Shown: positions 1 to 11,139, counted from the stretch's first letter. The stretch is DNA of 64,000 nt from CAYXAA01 sp964462985 (GCA_964462985.1 CAYXAA010000014.1:1-64000), one strand, 5' to 3'. The notes: a model not told the origin generated them from the sequence alone. Translations and numbers: made by a program.

Positions 1-122
1 GCTTCCAGATCAACGCGCAGAACTGCGTCCACTGCAAGACCTGCGACATCAAGGATCCGAACGCCAACATCACCTGGGTGGTGCCGGAGGGCGGCGGCGG
101 ACCGAACTACCCGAACATGTGA
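1..122 (+). CDS. Electron transfer flavoprotein-ubiquinone oxidoreductase, C-terminal end (partial)
   Basis: Only the last 39 residues are in the window; the reading frame enters at base 3 and stops at TGA 120-122. They contain C-V-H-C-K-T-C-D followed by D-P-N-A-N-I-T-W and P-E-G-G-G-G-P-N-Y. This is the conserved C-terminal [4Fe-4S] ferredoxin segment of ETF-QO, which passes electrons from acyl-CoA and other flavin dehydrogenases through ETF to ubiquinone at the inner membrane. The match to the family end is close, so identity is fairly sure although most of the gene is missing. It converges on the flavodoxin-like gene that follows. Confidence 0.9.
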   Translation, partial: FQINAQNCVHCKTCDIKDPNANITWVVPEGGGGPNYPNM

Positions 123-146
123 GGCGGGAACAGCGGGCAAGCGCCC

Positions 147-710
147 TCATATCGTTTGGCCTTGGCGCGCCGCCGGCTCGATCTCCTCGGCAAGGAAGCG
201 GTCCGTGAAGCTGTCGAGCGCATCCCAGTCGACGGGGTGTATGGCAGCGGCCGCCTCGCCGGCGGATCCTGGCCACAACACCGACTGACCGATCAGCCGT
301 TCAAGCCATTCGGCCACAGTCTCGCGCGCCACACCGGAGGTGACGTGAACGCGGCCTGCCGACCAGCCGAGACCGGCGAAGAACTGTGCGAGGTCCGCAT
401 CGGCGCCGGCGTGACGCCAGCCGACGCCTGCCGCCGAGAGCGGTATGACCGCAATGAAGGCCGTGGGCACACGTTCGAGCTCATAGCGGTGGCTGCGTAC
501 GAAGTCGGAAAGCGCGGCCCGGTTCTGCCCGGCGTTAAACGCTCCGGCCAATATGGCCGCATCGAACCAGCCCAGTTCCGTCCGGGTGGCCGTGCGGGCA
601 TCGACCAGACTCACCACATGGCCGGCAGCCTTCAGGCGCTCCACGACATGATCAGCAATCTCCCGGGCGCTCCCGGGCGCGGTCGCGCAGGCAACAAGAA
701 CATGCGCCAT
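147..710 (-). CDS. Flavodoxin-fold protein, HemG-like
   Basis: 187 residues. The N-terminus M-A-H-V-L-V-A-C-A-T followed by P-G-S-A-R-E-I-A-D resembles the phosphate-binding loop of flavodoxins, with Ala/Pro where the classical loop has Ser/Thr. The strand-helix pattern, with W-F-D-A-A-I-L-A-G near residue 50, fits the flavodoxin domain of protoporphyrinogen oxidase HemG-type proteins. The start at 710 was preferred over an upstream GTG at 767 because GGGAG lies about 10 bases before it and the domain begins there. No heme gene is adjacent, so the substrate is unknown; the flavin role is inferred from fold only. Confidence 0.6.
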   Translation of the reverse strand: MAHVLVACATAPGSAREIADHVVERLKAAGHVVSLVDARTATRTELGWFDAAILAGAFNAGQNRAALSDFVRSHRYELERVPTAFIAVIPLSAAGVGWRHAGADADLAQFFAGLGWSAGRVHVTSGVARETVAEWLERLIGQSVLWPGSAGEAAAAIHPVDWDALDSFTDRFLAEEIEPAARQGQTI

Positions 711-1057
711 CTCGATTGATCTCCCGTGCCGCGACTCACGAGCGAGATTGACCGAACTCCACAACAATCCGATGACGGTGCAATGCGATCATGCGCGGGA
801 CGCGGCAAGACATACGGGAGCGTCCGCCGTGCTCTTGCAGGGTCCAACCAGCGGAACCAAGCAAAACTCCCGATCCTTTTCCTTTGGAACAACTTCAGCG
901 GCAATGCGTTGACAGCGGTCGGTCGCACAGGACTTTTTGAGACGTTGGGTCAAGCGATCCGGTATGCTTTCGGCATTGCTCCAGCGAGCAGACCGGTACC
1001 GGCGCCCGTGGCACGGCGCCGATCCATGGCGCGAAGCGGCATCCGAAAGGGGACACG
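711..1057. other. Divergent intergenic region, 347 bp
   Basis: This gap separates the start of the flavodoxin-like gene (minus) from the start of the lipid kinase (plus). It must hold both promoters. Open frames crossing it lack ribosome binding sites and recognisable domains. The only clear element is the sigma-EcfG-type motif listed separately at 886-910. A C+T-rich run around 871-885 precedes that motif. Confidence 0.6.
886..910 (+). promoter_or_regulatory. Sigma-EcfG (general stress) promoter motif
   Basis: GGAAC at 886-890 and CGTT at 907-910 are separated by exactly 16 bases. This matches the GGAAC-N16/17-CGTT consensus of the alphaproteobacterial general stress sigma factor EcfG/RpoE2. 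It faces the lipid kinase whose ATG is at 1058, leaving a leader of about 140 bases. An overlapping TTGACA (909-914) has no convincing -10 at 17 bp. The motif is exact, but a nine-base motif can occur by chance. Confidence 0.5.
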
Positions 1058-1960
1058 ATGAAGGTGGCGGCGGTGTTGAACCGGGACGGTGGCACGTTGA
1101 AGACCACCGACCTTACCGCATTCTGCCGCCAGTTGACCGAGTGCTTCCACGGCGCCGGCCACGACATCCGGTGTTTCGTGGTCCCCGGATCCGAGGTGGT
1201 CGAGACACTGCAGTCGGTAGCCGAGGACGATGCGCACGACACCGTGCTCGCCGGCGGCGGAGACGGCACGATCTCGGCCGCGGCCGGGATCGCTTGGAAG
1301 GCCGGCAAGGCGCTCGGCGTCCTTCCGGCCGGCACCATGAACCTGTTTGCCCGCTCGCTCGGCGTTCCCCTCGATCTCGCGGCGGCGGGCGAGGCGCTTG
1401 CGGCCGGGACGATCTCGCCTTGCGACATCGCAACGGCAAACGGCCGCCCGTTCATTCACCAGTACTCGGTCGGCTTGCATCCAAGCATCATCCAGCTCAG
1501 GGAAGAAACCCCGTCACGCTCCCGGCTCGAGAAGATGCTGAACAGCGCGCGGGCGGCGATGGACCGCTTCCTCAATCCGCCGTCCTTTCCCGTGGAGCTC
1601 GACATCGACGGCGAGCGCCGAACGGCGCGCGTCAGCAACATCGCCGTTTCCAACAATCCCTATGGCCACGGCCACATGCCCTATGCCGACCGTCTCGACG
1701 GCGGCGTTCTCGGGATCTATCACGCGGGCCCGCTGAAGCTGCCGGCGATGATGGTTCTCGTGGCCGATCTGGTTGCCGGCCGCTGGGCGGAAAACCCGGA
1801 CCTAGTGTCCGACACCGGCCATAGGGTGGTGCTGCGCTTTCCGCGGCCCAAGCGCGGCGCCAAGGCCGCGATCGACGGCGAACTCATTCCGCTGGCCAAC
1901 CCGGTGACGGTCGAGATCCATCCCGGCGAACTCCGGGTGCTGCGCCCGGCAGAGGCCTAG
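1058..1960 (+). CDS. Diacylglycerol/lipid kinase family protein (YegS/DagK-like)
   Basis: 300 residues with a DAGK catalytic domain. The nucleotide-binding signature G-G-G-D-G-T is at about 66-71 and P-A-G-T-M-N-L-F-A at about 90-98. Such enzymes phosphorylate a lipid hydroxyl (diacylglycerol, sphingoid base or phosphatidylglycerol) with ATP at the cytoplasmic membrane; the substrate cannot be read here. The start ATG has AAGGGG six bases upstream. A second member of the family is at 35370-36299 with different sequence, so these are diverged paralogues. The upstream stress-type promoter suggests induction by general stress, unlike the paralogue, which sits inside an operon. Confidence 0.85.
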   Translation: MKVAAVLNRDGGTLKTTDLTAFCRQLTECFHGAGHDIRCFVVPGSEVVETLQSVAEDDAHDTVLAGGGDGTISAAAGIAWKAGKALGVLPAGTMNLFARSLGVPLDLAAAGEALAAGTISPCDIATANGRPFIHQYSVGLHPSIIQLREETPSRSRLEKMLNSARAAMDRFLNPPSFPVELDIDGERRTARVSNIAVSNNPYGHGHMPYADRLDGGVLGIYHAGPLKLPAMMVLVADLVAGRWAENPDLVSDTGHRVVLRFPRPKRGAKAAIDGELIPLANPVTVEIHPGELRVLRPAEA

Positions 1961-2052
1961 GCCGGCGGGCGCTCAATCGGGTCGGGCGACCATAGCACGC
2001 CGGCCCGGCGCCGGAGCCCGGGCCAGCACCGACCGAACGACGGCTGCGACCG

Positions 2053-4353
<2,301 letters not shown>

Positions 4354-4426
4354 TGGCTCTCTGTTATCGTTCACGCGGCGGGATCAGCCATCATGCTAGA
4401 GCACGGACGGCAGGATGGGGAAACGA

Positions 4427-4450
4427 CTTTTGCGGGCAGGGCAGCAAAAG
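4427..4450 (-). terminator. Possible terminator after the ceramidase-like gene
   Basis: Inverted repeat CTTTTGC / GCAAAAG (7 bp) with a 10-base loop, starting 10 bases after the ceramidase-like stop codon. On the minus strand it is followed by TCGTTTCC, only a broken U-run. It lies in the gap before maeB, so it could separate the two transcripts. Confidence 0.35.
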
Positions 4451-4460
4451 CGCTTGTTTG

Positions 4461-5189
4461 CTAAACGTGTTTGCCGGTCGGACCGCCGGCCGCCGGCGTG
4501 GCCGGCGAAAGCCCCGCCGGCCCGACCCGAATGGCAAGCCTCAGCAGCAGATACAGCGTCACGGCGTTGAGCACGTGCCACATGAAGTGCGTGCCGAGCG
4601 GCAGGACGTTGCAAAAAGCGAGGTCGGCCATGCGAAAGCCCATGGAAGCGGCAAAGACCGCGCCGGTGACGAGCAGCGCCTCGCCGGCCCTGCGCGAGCG
4701 CGGTAACAGCACCAGGCCGACGACGACGATCGCGAGCAGGGCCGGAAAATAACCGGCCGTCGAGCCGAGAACAGGCCGCAGCGCGCCCCCGAGCGGCCCG
4801 CTCGCTGCCATGAACGCCGCGGTCAGCAGACCCGCCACCAGCAGCGACAACCCGAGAAAGCGACGCATGGCGAGAAAGAAATAGCCGATGATGAACAGCG
4901 TGATCGGCGCGACGTCGGCGATTACCGACCAGCGGTCGGCGAAGGTGTGAAACAGGAACGAGCCGATGCCGATGATGCCGACCAGGGCGGCCAGCAGCCG
5001 CGCCGGAAGGTCCGGCTCATCCTTGACCCTCAGTTGCATCTCCGCCGTGGCGGCGGCGACCAGGAAGGCCGCATTGCTGATCGCGTTGACGGGTTCGGCC
5101 CAGAACGACGGGCCGATGCGCTCGCAGTAGAGATCCAACGGCTCGAACCACTCCACCCGTCCCTCCCGATATCTTCGCGCCGGAGGCAT
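4461..5189 (-). CDS. Alkaline ceramidase-family membrane protein
   Basis: 242 residues with about seven hydrophobic segments. It shows the conserved pattern of the ceramidase/CREST family: E-R-I-G-P-S-F-W-A-E-P-V-N-A-x-S-N near residues 23-39, F-H-T-F-A-D with His81, an Asp in A-D-V-A-P-I (about 92), and G-T-H-F-M-W-H with His201 and His205. These His/Asp residues bind zinc in characterised ceramidases, which cleave the amide bond of ceramide. In bacteria the substrate is untested and could be another N-acyl lipid. It is divergent from moaB with only 65 bases between the two starts. Confidence 0.75.
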   Translation of the reverse strand: MPPARRYREGRVEWFEPLDLYCERIGPSFWAEPVNAISNAAFLVAAATAEMQLRVKDEPDLPARLLAALVGIIGIGSFLFHTFADRWSVIADVAPITLFIIGYFFLAMRRFLGLSLLVAGLLTAAFMAASGPLGGALRPVLGSTAGYFPALLAIVVVGLVLLPRSRRAGEALLVTGAVFAASMGFRMADLAFCNVLPLGTHFMWHVLNAVTLYLLLRLAIRVGPAGLSPATPAAGGPTGKHV

Positions 5190-5254
5190 GCGGCCGCATG
5201 CACTCTGGTCATCGTGCAGTCCTCCCTATATGGCTCAAGATCGAGGAGACCGCC

Positions 5255-5812
5255 ATGGACCGTATCGACGACAGCCGCCCGTTCATTCCCGTTCGCATCG
5301 CCGTCCTGACCGTGTCCGACAGCCGGTCGCTGGAAGAGGATCGCAGCGGTGGAACCCTCGCTGCGCGGATTGCCGAGGCCGGGCACACGCTCGCGGCGCG
5401 CGCCCTTGTCAAGGACGAGATCGACGAAATCCGCAGCACGGTGTCCGGCTGGATCGCCGACCCGGCGATCGACGTTGTCATCACCACCGGCGGCACCGGC
5501 TTCACCGGCCGCGACATCACGCCGGAGGCGATCGAGCCGCTGTTCGAGAAGCGGATGGAGGGCTTCTCCGCCGTGTTCCACCGCATTTCCTACGACAAGA
5601 TCGGCACTTCGACGATCCAGTCGCGGGCGACCGGGGGCGTGGCCAATGCGACCTACATCTTCGTGCTGCCGGGCTCACCGGGGGCGTGCCGCGACGCCTG
5701 GGACGGCATCTTGAAGGCACAGCTCGACTATCGGCACATGCCCTGCAACTTCGTCGAGATCATGCCTCGTCTGGATGAACACCTGAAGCGCGGCAAGCTC
5801 CGAGGCGCCTAG
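5255..5812 (+). CDS. moaB: Molybdenum cofactor biosynthesis protein B
   Basis: 185 residues. The MoaB/MogA fold is shown by V-L-T-V-S-D-S-R at about 17-24, T-T-G-G-T-G-F-T-G-R-D at about 77-87, and P-G-S-P-G-A further on. The protein takes part in adenylylating molybdopterin or inserting molybdate. The start at 5255 has GAGGAG six to eight bases upstream; the longer in-frame extension to 5198 looks non-coding. No other molybdopterin genes are adjacent. Confidence 0.9.
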   Translation: MDRIDDSRPFIPVRIAVLTVSDSRSLEEDRSGGTLAARIAEAGHTLAARALVKDEIDEIRSTVSGWIADPAIDVVITTGGTGFTGRDITPEAIEPLFEKRMEGFSAVFHRISYDKIGTSTIQSRATGGVANATYIFVLPGSPGACRDAWDGILKAQLDYRHMPCNFVEIMPRLDEHLKRGKLRGA

Positions 5813-5939
5813 TGGCGGCCGAACAATTTCGTTTGCAGGAACGCCCGATTGCGATCACGGATGAGTGAGCGGCGTTCCCTCCCCCGTATTATCCCCTAAT
5901 CTAGGCAGCGCATCACCAGCCTCGGGGGAGTACCTGGCC

Positions 5940-6908
5940 ATGACCGACGTCGCACTAACCCGCCGTCACCTGCTTACCGCCGCCGCCGGCACCGCGCTCG
6001 CTGCGCCCTTTGTCAGCATCCCCGCCGCGCCAGCACGAGCGGCCGCACCGATGCTCGGCGCTGCCACGCCGCAGTTCTACCGTTTCAAGCTCGGCGGCTT
6101 CGAGGTCACAACGCTGCTCGACGCCACCCGGGTTATGGACGGACCGCATCCAACTTTCGGGATGGACCAGAGCCCGGAGGCCGTCGCCGAACTCGCCGCC
6201 GCCAACTACCTGCCGAGCGACAAGATGGTGAACGGCTTCACGCCGGTCCTCGTCAACACCGGCCAGGACCTGGTGCTGTTCGACACCGGCCTCGGCGGCA
6301 GCAACGGCACGCTGCCCGACCAGCTCGCAGCCGCCGGCTACAGCCCGGACCAAGTCGATATCGTCGTCATCACTCACATGCATGGCGACCATATCGGCGG
6401 GCTGATGACCGACGGCCAACCGACCTTCGCCAATGCGCGCTATGTCACGGGCCAGGCCGAGTACGACTTCTGGTCAGCCGACGAGCGGCTCTCGGGCCCG
6501 ACCGAGAACGGCGCCAAGCTGGTGCGCTCCAACGTCGTGCCGCTCGCCGACAAGACGACCTTCCTCGAGGAGGAGGGTGAGGTCGTTTCCGGCATCAATG
6601 GCATCGAGACCTTCGGGCACACGCCCGGCCACATGTCCTACCACATCGAGAGCGAGGGCAAGCGGCTGCTGATCTGGGGCGACGTCGCCAACCACTTCGT
6701 GGTTTCGATCCAGCGCCCGGATTGGCACGTGGGCTTTGACATGGACAAGGACAAGGCCGCGCAGACGCGTAAGCGGGTGTTCGACATGGCAGCGGCGGAA
6801 CGGCTGCCAGTCACCGGCTACCACATGCCGTTTCCGGCGCTCGGCTTCATCGAGAAGACCGGCGACAGCTATCGCTGGGTGCCGATGAGCTATCAGACGT
6901 TGCTCTGA
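5940..6908 (+). CDS. Tat-exported MBL-fold metallohydrolase
   Basis: 322 residues. The N-terminus carries a twin-arginine signal (T-R-R-H-L-L at 7-12, hydrophobic stretch, A-R-A-A cleavage region near 33-36), so it is exported folded to the periplasm. The metallo-beta-lactamase signature H-M-H-G-D-H is at 136-141, with further His in G-H-T-P-G-H and a metal Asp in W-G-D-V-A. The class includes lactonases and quinolone-lactonase-like hydrolases; the substrate is unknown. The ATG at 5940 has GGGGAG about 10 bases before it. It is followed at 71 bases by the AraC regulator, which might control it. Confidence 0.85.
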   Translation: MTDVALTRRHLLTAAAGTALAAPFVSIPAAPARAAAPMLGAATPQFYRFKLGGFEVTTLLDATRVMDGPHPTFGMDQSPEAVAELAAANYLPSDKMVNGFTPVLVNTGQDLVLFDTGLGGSNGTLPDQLAAAGYSPDQVDIVVITHMHGDHIGGLMTDGQPTFANARYVTGQAEYDFWSADERLSGPTENGAKLVRSNVVPLADKTTFLEEEGEVVSGINGIETFGHTPGHMSYHIESEGKRLLIWGDVANHFVVSIQRPDWHVGFDMDKDKAAQTRKRVFDMAAAERLPVTGYHMPFPALGFIEKTGDSYRWVPMSYQTLL

Positions 6909-6979
6909 CCTTTGCCTTCGCCGCCGGCCGCCTCGGCGGCGGAGGTTAAGGCGAGCGCAGAACGAGGCCGGACCGGGCG

Positions 6980-7822
6980 ATGAACAAGACGGATGCCGAC
7001 GGCTTTGCCGGCCGCATTCAGACGAGCGGCAGGGACTGGATCCGGCTTGCGGCCGATGCGGCGGGCGGCGAGCGCCTGGAGGCGTTCTTTACCGGCCGGG
7101 CCTACCGGCCGCACCGCCACGACACCTATGCCATCGGCCAGACCCTTGCCGGGGTGCAGAGCTTCCGCTACCGCGGCACCGAGCGCCACAGCCTGCCGGG
7201 CGGCACGCTGGTGCTGCATCCGGACGAGCTGCACGACGGCCATGCCGGCACCGTGGCCGGGTTCCGCTACCGGATCGCCTATGTCGAGCCGGCCGCGATC
7301 CAGGCCGTGCTCGGCGGCCGGGCGCTGCCCTTCATCGACGGCGGGATCTCCCGCAGCCCGCAGCTTTTCGCCGCGGGGCGCGCGCTCTTGCGCGGCATCG
7401 ACGAGCCGATCGAGGCGCTCGACTACGACGACACGCTCTACGACCTTGCCCATGCGCTGGAGGCAGCCGCGGGCGGGAGCGGCCGTCGGCCGCGGATCGC
7501 CGACCATCGCGCGGCGGAACGGGCCCGCGACTTTCTCCGGGCCGATCCCGCCCGGGCGGTGACCATGGCCGAGCTCGAGAGGGTCAGCGGCCGCAATCGC
7601 TGGAGTCTGTCGCGCGACTTTCGCCTGCTCTACGGCACCAGCCCGTACCGATATCTGGTGATGCGCCGGCTGGAGGCGGTAAAGGGCGCGCTGCGGGCCG
7701 GCGTGCCACCGGCGGAGGCCGCGCTTGGCGCCGGCTTTTCCGACCAGAGCCACATGACCCGGCATTTCACCCGCGCCTTTGGCATCCCGCCGGCGCGCTG
7801 GCTCAGCATCATCTCGGGCTGA
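6980..7822 (+). CDS. AraC-family transcriptional regulator
   Basis: 280 residues. The N-terminal half is a cupin-like sensor domain (H-R-H-D-T-Y-A-I-G near 42-50, with G-G-T-L-V-L-H-P typical of AraC_binding). The last about 100 residues hold two helix-turn-helix motifs, ending in G-F-S-D-Q-S-H-M-T-R-H-F-T-R-A-F-G-I-P-P, the AraC signature. It probably senses a small molecule and activates neighbouring genes. The ligand is unknown. Confidence 0.9.
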   Translation: MNKTDADGFAGRIQTSGRDWIRLAADAAGGERLEAFFTGRAYRPHRHDTYAIGQTLAGVQSFRYRGTERHSLPGGTLVLHPDELHDGHAGTVAGFRYRIAYVEPAAIQAVLGGRALPFIDGGISRSPQLFAAGRALLRGIDEPIEALDYDDTLYDLAHALEAAAGGSGRRPRIADHRAAERARDFLRADPARAVTMAELERVSGRNRWSLSRDFRLLYGTSPYRYLVMRRLEAVKGALRAGVPPAEAALGAGFSDQSHMTRHFTRAFGIPPARWLSIISG

Positions 7823-7922
7823 CCGCCGCGGCCCAGGTCCGTGGCGCCAAAGGCGGCCGGCCGCGCACGTCGGCATCCCGCTGACGGTGAGGCGGCCGTT
7901 CCGCACGCCCGCCGCCTCTTCC

Positions 7923-8228
7923 CTACTCCTCCGGTTCCGTCGTGAACATCAGCGGGTAGCCTGCACGACGGCCGTAATCGGTCGCCTCGGTCGCCTTGGT
8001 CTCGGCGACGTCGCGGGTGAAGACGGCAACAACGCAGGACCCCTTGGTATGGGCGGTGATCATGACCCTGAGGCTCTGGTCCGCGGTCATGCGGAACACC
8101 GCCTTCAGCACCTCGACGACGAAGTCGCGCGGGGTGTAATCGTCGTTGAGCAGGATGACCTTGTGCAGCTTCGGCCGCTCGACCTTCGGCTTGACCCTGG
8201 TCTTCGGCTTGACGGCAATGTCGGCCAT
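7923..8228 (-). CDS. clpS: ATP-dependent Clp protease adaptor ClpS
   Basis: 101 residues. The core L-H-K-V-I-L-L-N-D-D-Y-T-P and the helix F-V-V-E-V-L-K-A-V-F are the ClpS signature. ClpS binds the ClpA N-domain and delivers N-degron substrates to ClpAP. The N-terminal 20 residues are Lys/Pro-rich, as is common in ClpS. The start at 8228 has GAGAGGAT directly upstream; the longer open frame to 8606 is a GC artefact. clpA is not in the adjacent sequence. Confidence 0.95.
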   Translation of the reverse strand: MADIAVKPKTRVKPKVERPKLHKVILLNDDYTPRDFVVEVLKAVFRMTADQSLRVMITAHTKGSCVVAVFTRDVAETKATEATDYGRRAGYPLMFTTEPEE

Positions 8229-8379
8229 CGATCCTCTCCCGGCAGAATGACGGCCACGGGACATCCTACCTTGGGCGGAAAAGGGCTGGCCGGAGCCGCG
8301 GCAGGTGCGTTGCTTGGGAATGTGGCCAAGCCAGTTTACACCAACATGGCCCGTCACGACAGGGTGTCGCGCCGTGCGT

Positions 8380-9078
8380 TCAGGTGCCGTGCAGCCTGGT
8401 GAGCACGCGCGGCGGCAGCCGTAGGGTACCGACGCCGATCCGCGCGAGCGTGCGCCGCGCGGCCTGGACCGGGCCCGTGCGCGTGTCGGGTGCGGCGCTG
8501 CCGACGGCGGTTGCGCGCAGGAACACGAGCCGGCCGCGCCCGATCCGGCGGACGATGTCGACGTCCTCCAGAACCGGCACGGCGCGATGACCGCCGAGGC
8601 GATCATAGAAGCCGCGCGACAGGATCAGGCCCTGGTTGCCATAGGGAAGCGCCAGTAGCCGGCAACGCAAGAGCGCGCCCATCTCCGAGACGCGGGCGCG
8701 CCAGCCGAAATCATCAAGCGCGTGGCGGAACACGGCGGCTCGCTCGTCGGCACGGCCGGCGCGGGTGGCCCGCTCGACGAAGGCCTGCACCTCGGCGGCC
8801 CAGCCAGGCTCGAGCACGATGCCGGCGGGCAGGAACATCAGCCACGTACCGCGCTCGGCGGCCAGAGCCCCCGCAGCCATGCGCTGCCCGCTTTCCCCCG
8901 GCACCCGGAGCAGCCGGGCACCGGCAGCGTCAGCCACCTGTTCCGTGCCGTCGGTGGAGCCGCCGTCAACAACGACGACCTCGCGCACAACGCCCTCGGC
9001 GGCAGCCGGCACCAGCGAGACAAAGGTGCGAACCAGCTCCGCTTCCGCGTTCAAAGTCGGAATGACCACGCTCAGCAT
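8380..9078 (-). CDS. Family 2 glycosyltransferase
   Basis: 232 residues. GT-A fold start M-L-S-V-V-I-P-T-L-N, then V-V-V-V-D-G-G-S-T-D-G-T near 36-47, which binds the nucleotide sugar. The acceptor region contains P-Y-G-N-Q-G-L and V-L-E-D-V-D-I-V-R-R. The arrangement resembles the small TIGR04283-type transferases. The sugar and acceptor are not determinable. It diverges from the radical SAM gene, 69 bases between starts. Confidence 0.8.
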   Translation of the reverse strand: MLSVVIPTLNAEAELVRTFVSLVPAAAEGVVREVVVVDGGSTDGTEQVADAAGARLLRVPGESGQRMAAGALAAERGTWLMFLPAGIVLEPGWAAEVQAFVERATRAGRADERAAVFRHALDDFGWRARVSEMGALLRCRLLALPYGNQGLILSRGFYDRLGGHRAVPVLEDVDIVRRIGRGRLVFLRATAVGSAAPDTRTGPVQAARRTLARIGVGTLRLPPRVLTRLHGT

Positions 9079-9147
9079 GCGCCTGTTTTAACGGCTAATC
9101 GCTGCGCGCGGGAGAGCGGATCTTGTAGCCGCCGGGGAACCTGCGCT

Positions 9148-10323
9148 ATGTTCTCGTTCTGTTCTCATGTCGAGTTTCGCCCGGCCATGCCTCCATCCAA
9201 GGTTCAAAGCAAACAGTCCAAGGCCCCGGTCGGCGCGCCGGAGAGTGCCTCACCGGCTTCAGTTGCAGCCGAGCGCCGGCGCGGACGCGGCGCCGGGCTC
9301 AACATGTCCGGCCGCTACGAGAAGGAGAGCCGCGAAGTCTTCGACGACGGCTGGGACACGCTTGAGGATCTGCCGCCGCTGAAGACGCAGGTCCAGGTCG
9401 AGCAGGCACGCACGATCATCACCCGCAACGAATCGCCGGATATCTCCTTCGACCGGTCGATAAACCCTTATCGCGGCTGCGAACACGGCTGCATCTATTG
9501 CTTCGCCCGCCCCTCCCACGCCTATATGGGCCTGTCGCCGGGACTCGATTTCGAAACCAGGCTGTTTGCCAAGCCCAACGCGGCGGAGCTGCTGGAACGC
9601 GAATTGTCGCGGCCGGGTTACCAGGTCCGCACCATCGCCATCGGCACCAACACCGACCCCTACCAACCGATCGAACGGCAATGGCAGATCATGCGCGAGA
9701 TCCTGACCGTGCTCGACCGCTGCAACCATCCCGTGGGGATCGTGACGAAATCGGCGCTGGTGCTGCGCGACCGCGACATCTTGTCACGCATGGCAGAGCG
9801 TGGGCTTGCCAAGGTCGCCCTGTCGGTCACGACGCTCGACCGCAGGCTGGCCCGGGCCATGGAGCCGAGGGCGGCGACGCCGCCGAAGCGGCTGGAGGCA
9901 ATCCGCGGTCTGGCCGAGGCCGGCGTGCCGGTGGCGGTGATGGTGGCGCCGATCATTCCCGCCCTCAACGACCACGAGATCGAGGCGATCCTGGAGACCG
10001 CGGCGGCGGCCGGAGCGGATGCGGCGGGCTACGTGCTGCTGCGCCTGCCATTCGAGGTCAGCGAGCTGTTTCGCGACTGGCTGCTGCGCAACCGGCCAGA
10101 CCGGTACCGTCACGTGATGAACGTGCTGCGTTCGATGCGCGGCGGCAAGGACTACGACTCGGCCTGGGGCAAGCGCATGCGCGGTGAAGGGCCCTATGCT
10201 CAGCAGATTTCCCGCCGGTTCGCGCTCGCCGTCAAACGGCTCGGCCTCAACAAGCGGCGGACGCTCGACACATCGTCTTTCATCGCCCCGCAGAAGGGCG
10301 GAGTGCAGCTTTCGCTGCTGTGA
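9148..10323 (+). CDS. PA0069-family radical SAM protein
   Basis: 391 residues. The radical SAM motif C-E-H-G-C-I-Y-C (CxxxCxxC, Cys111, 115, 118) is preceded by S-I-N-P-Y-R-G and followed by F-A-R-P-S-H-A-Y, typical of the PA0069/SplB-like family. It binds a 4Fe-4S cluster and S-adenosylmethionine; the reaction is unknown in this family. Two starts are possible: ATG 9148 (GGGGA eight bases upstream, chosen) or ATG 9187 (378 residues). The N-terminus to about residue 55 is low-complexity and variable in the family. Confidence 0.85.
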   Translation: MFSFCSHVEFRPAMPPSKVQSKQSKAPVGAPESASPASVAAERRRGRGAGLNMSGRYEKESREVFDDGWDTLEDLPPLKTQVQVEQARTIITRNESPDISFDRSINPYRGCEHGCIYCFARPSHAYMGLSPGLDFETRLFAKPNAAELLERELSRPGYQVRTIAIGTNTDPYQPIERQWQIMREILTVLDRCNHPVGIVTKSALVLRDRDILSRMAERGLAKVALSVTTLDRRLARAMEPRAATPPKRLEAIRGLAEAGVPVAVMVAPIIPALNDHEIEAILETAAAAGADAAGYVLLRLPFEVSELFRDWLLRNRPDRYRHVMNVLRSMRGGKDYDSAWGKRMRGEGPYAQQISRRFALAVKRLGLNKRRTLDTSSFIAPQKGGVQLSLL

Positions 10324-10485
10324 GGCGGCGGCAGGGCCTCAACACAACATCAGGGAGGTCCGGGCGTCGGGTGACCCAAACCGCTGCAGCCTTTCATTGC
10401 GGCCGGTGGCGAATGTTGGGGATGGGTCCACGCACGGGGCCGTCGCGGCTTGAGCCTGCCGGCGGCAGGGGCGAAAGTCGAGGCG

Positions 10486-11139
10486 ATGACCTGCCTCGCT
10501 CCAACACTGCCGGCGCTTGCGCTTCCTGCCGCCTTCGACGCGGCGGCCGAGGCGGACCTTGCGGCGCGGTTCGACGGCCGTCTCGCCGGCATCGACGAGG
10601 CCGGGCGCGGTCCGTGGGCCGGGCCGGTGGTGACGGCCGCAGTGATTCTCGACTACCGCAGGCTGCCAAAGGGGCTGAACGATTCGAAGCAACTCGCCGC
10701 CTCCGAGCGCGAGCGGCTGTTCCAGGAGATCTGCGACACCGCCGAGGTCGCGGTCGCCTTCGCCTCGCCGGCGACGATCGACCGGCTCAACATCCGCGGC
10801 GCGACGCTTGCCGCCATGGCACGGGCCGCGGCCGGACTCGGGCGGGCGCCGCGGGCCTGCCTGATCGACGGGCGCGACGTGCCGCCGGCACTCGGCGTAC
10901 CCGGACAGGCCGCGATCGAGGGCGACGCGCGCCTGCTCGCCGTCGCCGCAGCCTCGATCGTCGCCAAGGTGACCCGCGACCGGCTGATGGTCCGGCTCGA
11001 TGACTGCGTGCCCGGCTACGGCTTCGCCCGGCACAAGGGTTACGGCACGCGTGAACACGCCGCCGCCCTCACACGGCTCGGACCCTGCGCCCATCACCGC
11101 CGCAGCTTCGCGCCGATCCGGGCGCTGCTCGGCGGGTGA
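10486..11139 (+). CDS. rnhB: Ribonuclease HII
   Basis: 217 residues. The catalytic D-E-A-G-R-G-P-W-A-G-P motif (Asp37, Glu38), the N-D-S-K-Q-L motif, and A-A-A-S-I-V-A-K-V-T-R-D with its Asp are all present. It cuts RNA in RNA-DNA hybrids, including single ribonucleotides. The ATG at 10486 is chosen over a TTG at 10450. A second, unrelated RNase H (rnhA) lies at 34894. Confidence 0.95.
   Translation: MTCLAPTLPALALPAAFDAAAEADLAARFDGRLAGIDEAGRGPWAGPVVTAAVILDYRRLPKGLNDSKQLAASERERLFQEICDTAEVAVAFASPATIDRLNIRGATLAAMARAAAGLGRAPRACLIDGRDVPPALGVPGQAAIEGDARLLAVAAASIVAKVTRDRLMVRLDDCVPGYGFARHKGYGTREHAAALTRLGPCAHHRRSFAPIRALLGG

Noticed and set aside
909..936. Sigma-70 promoter using TTGACA at 909
   Set aside because: No -10-like hexamer at the right spacing (ACTTTT at 17 bp). 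The overlapping sigma-EcfG motif explains the region better.
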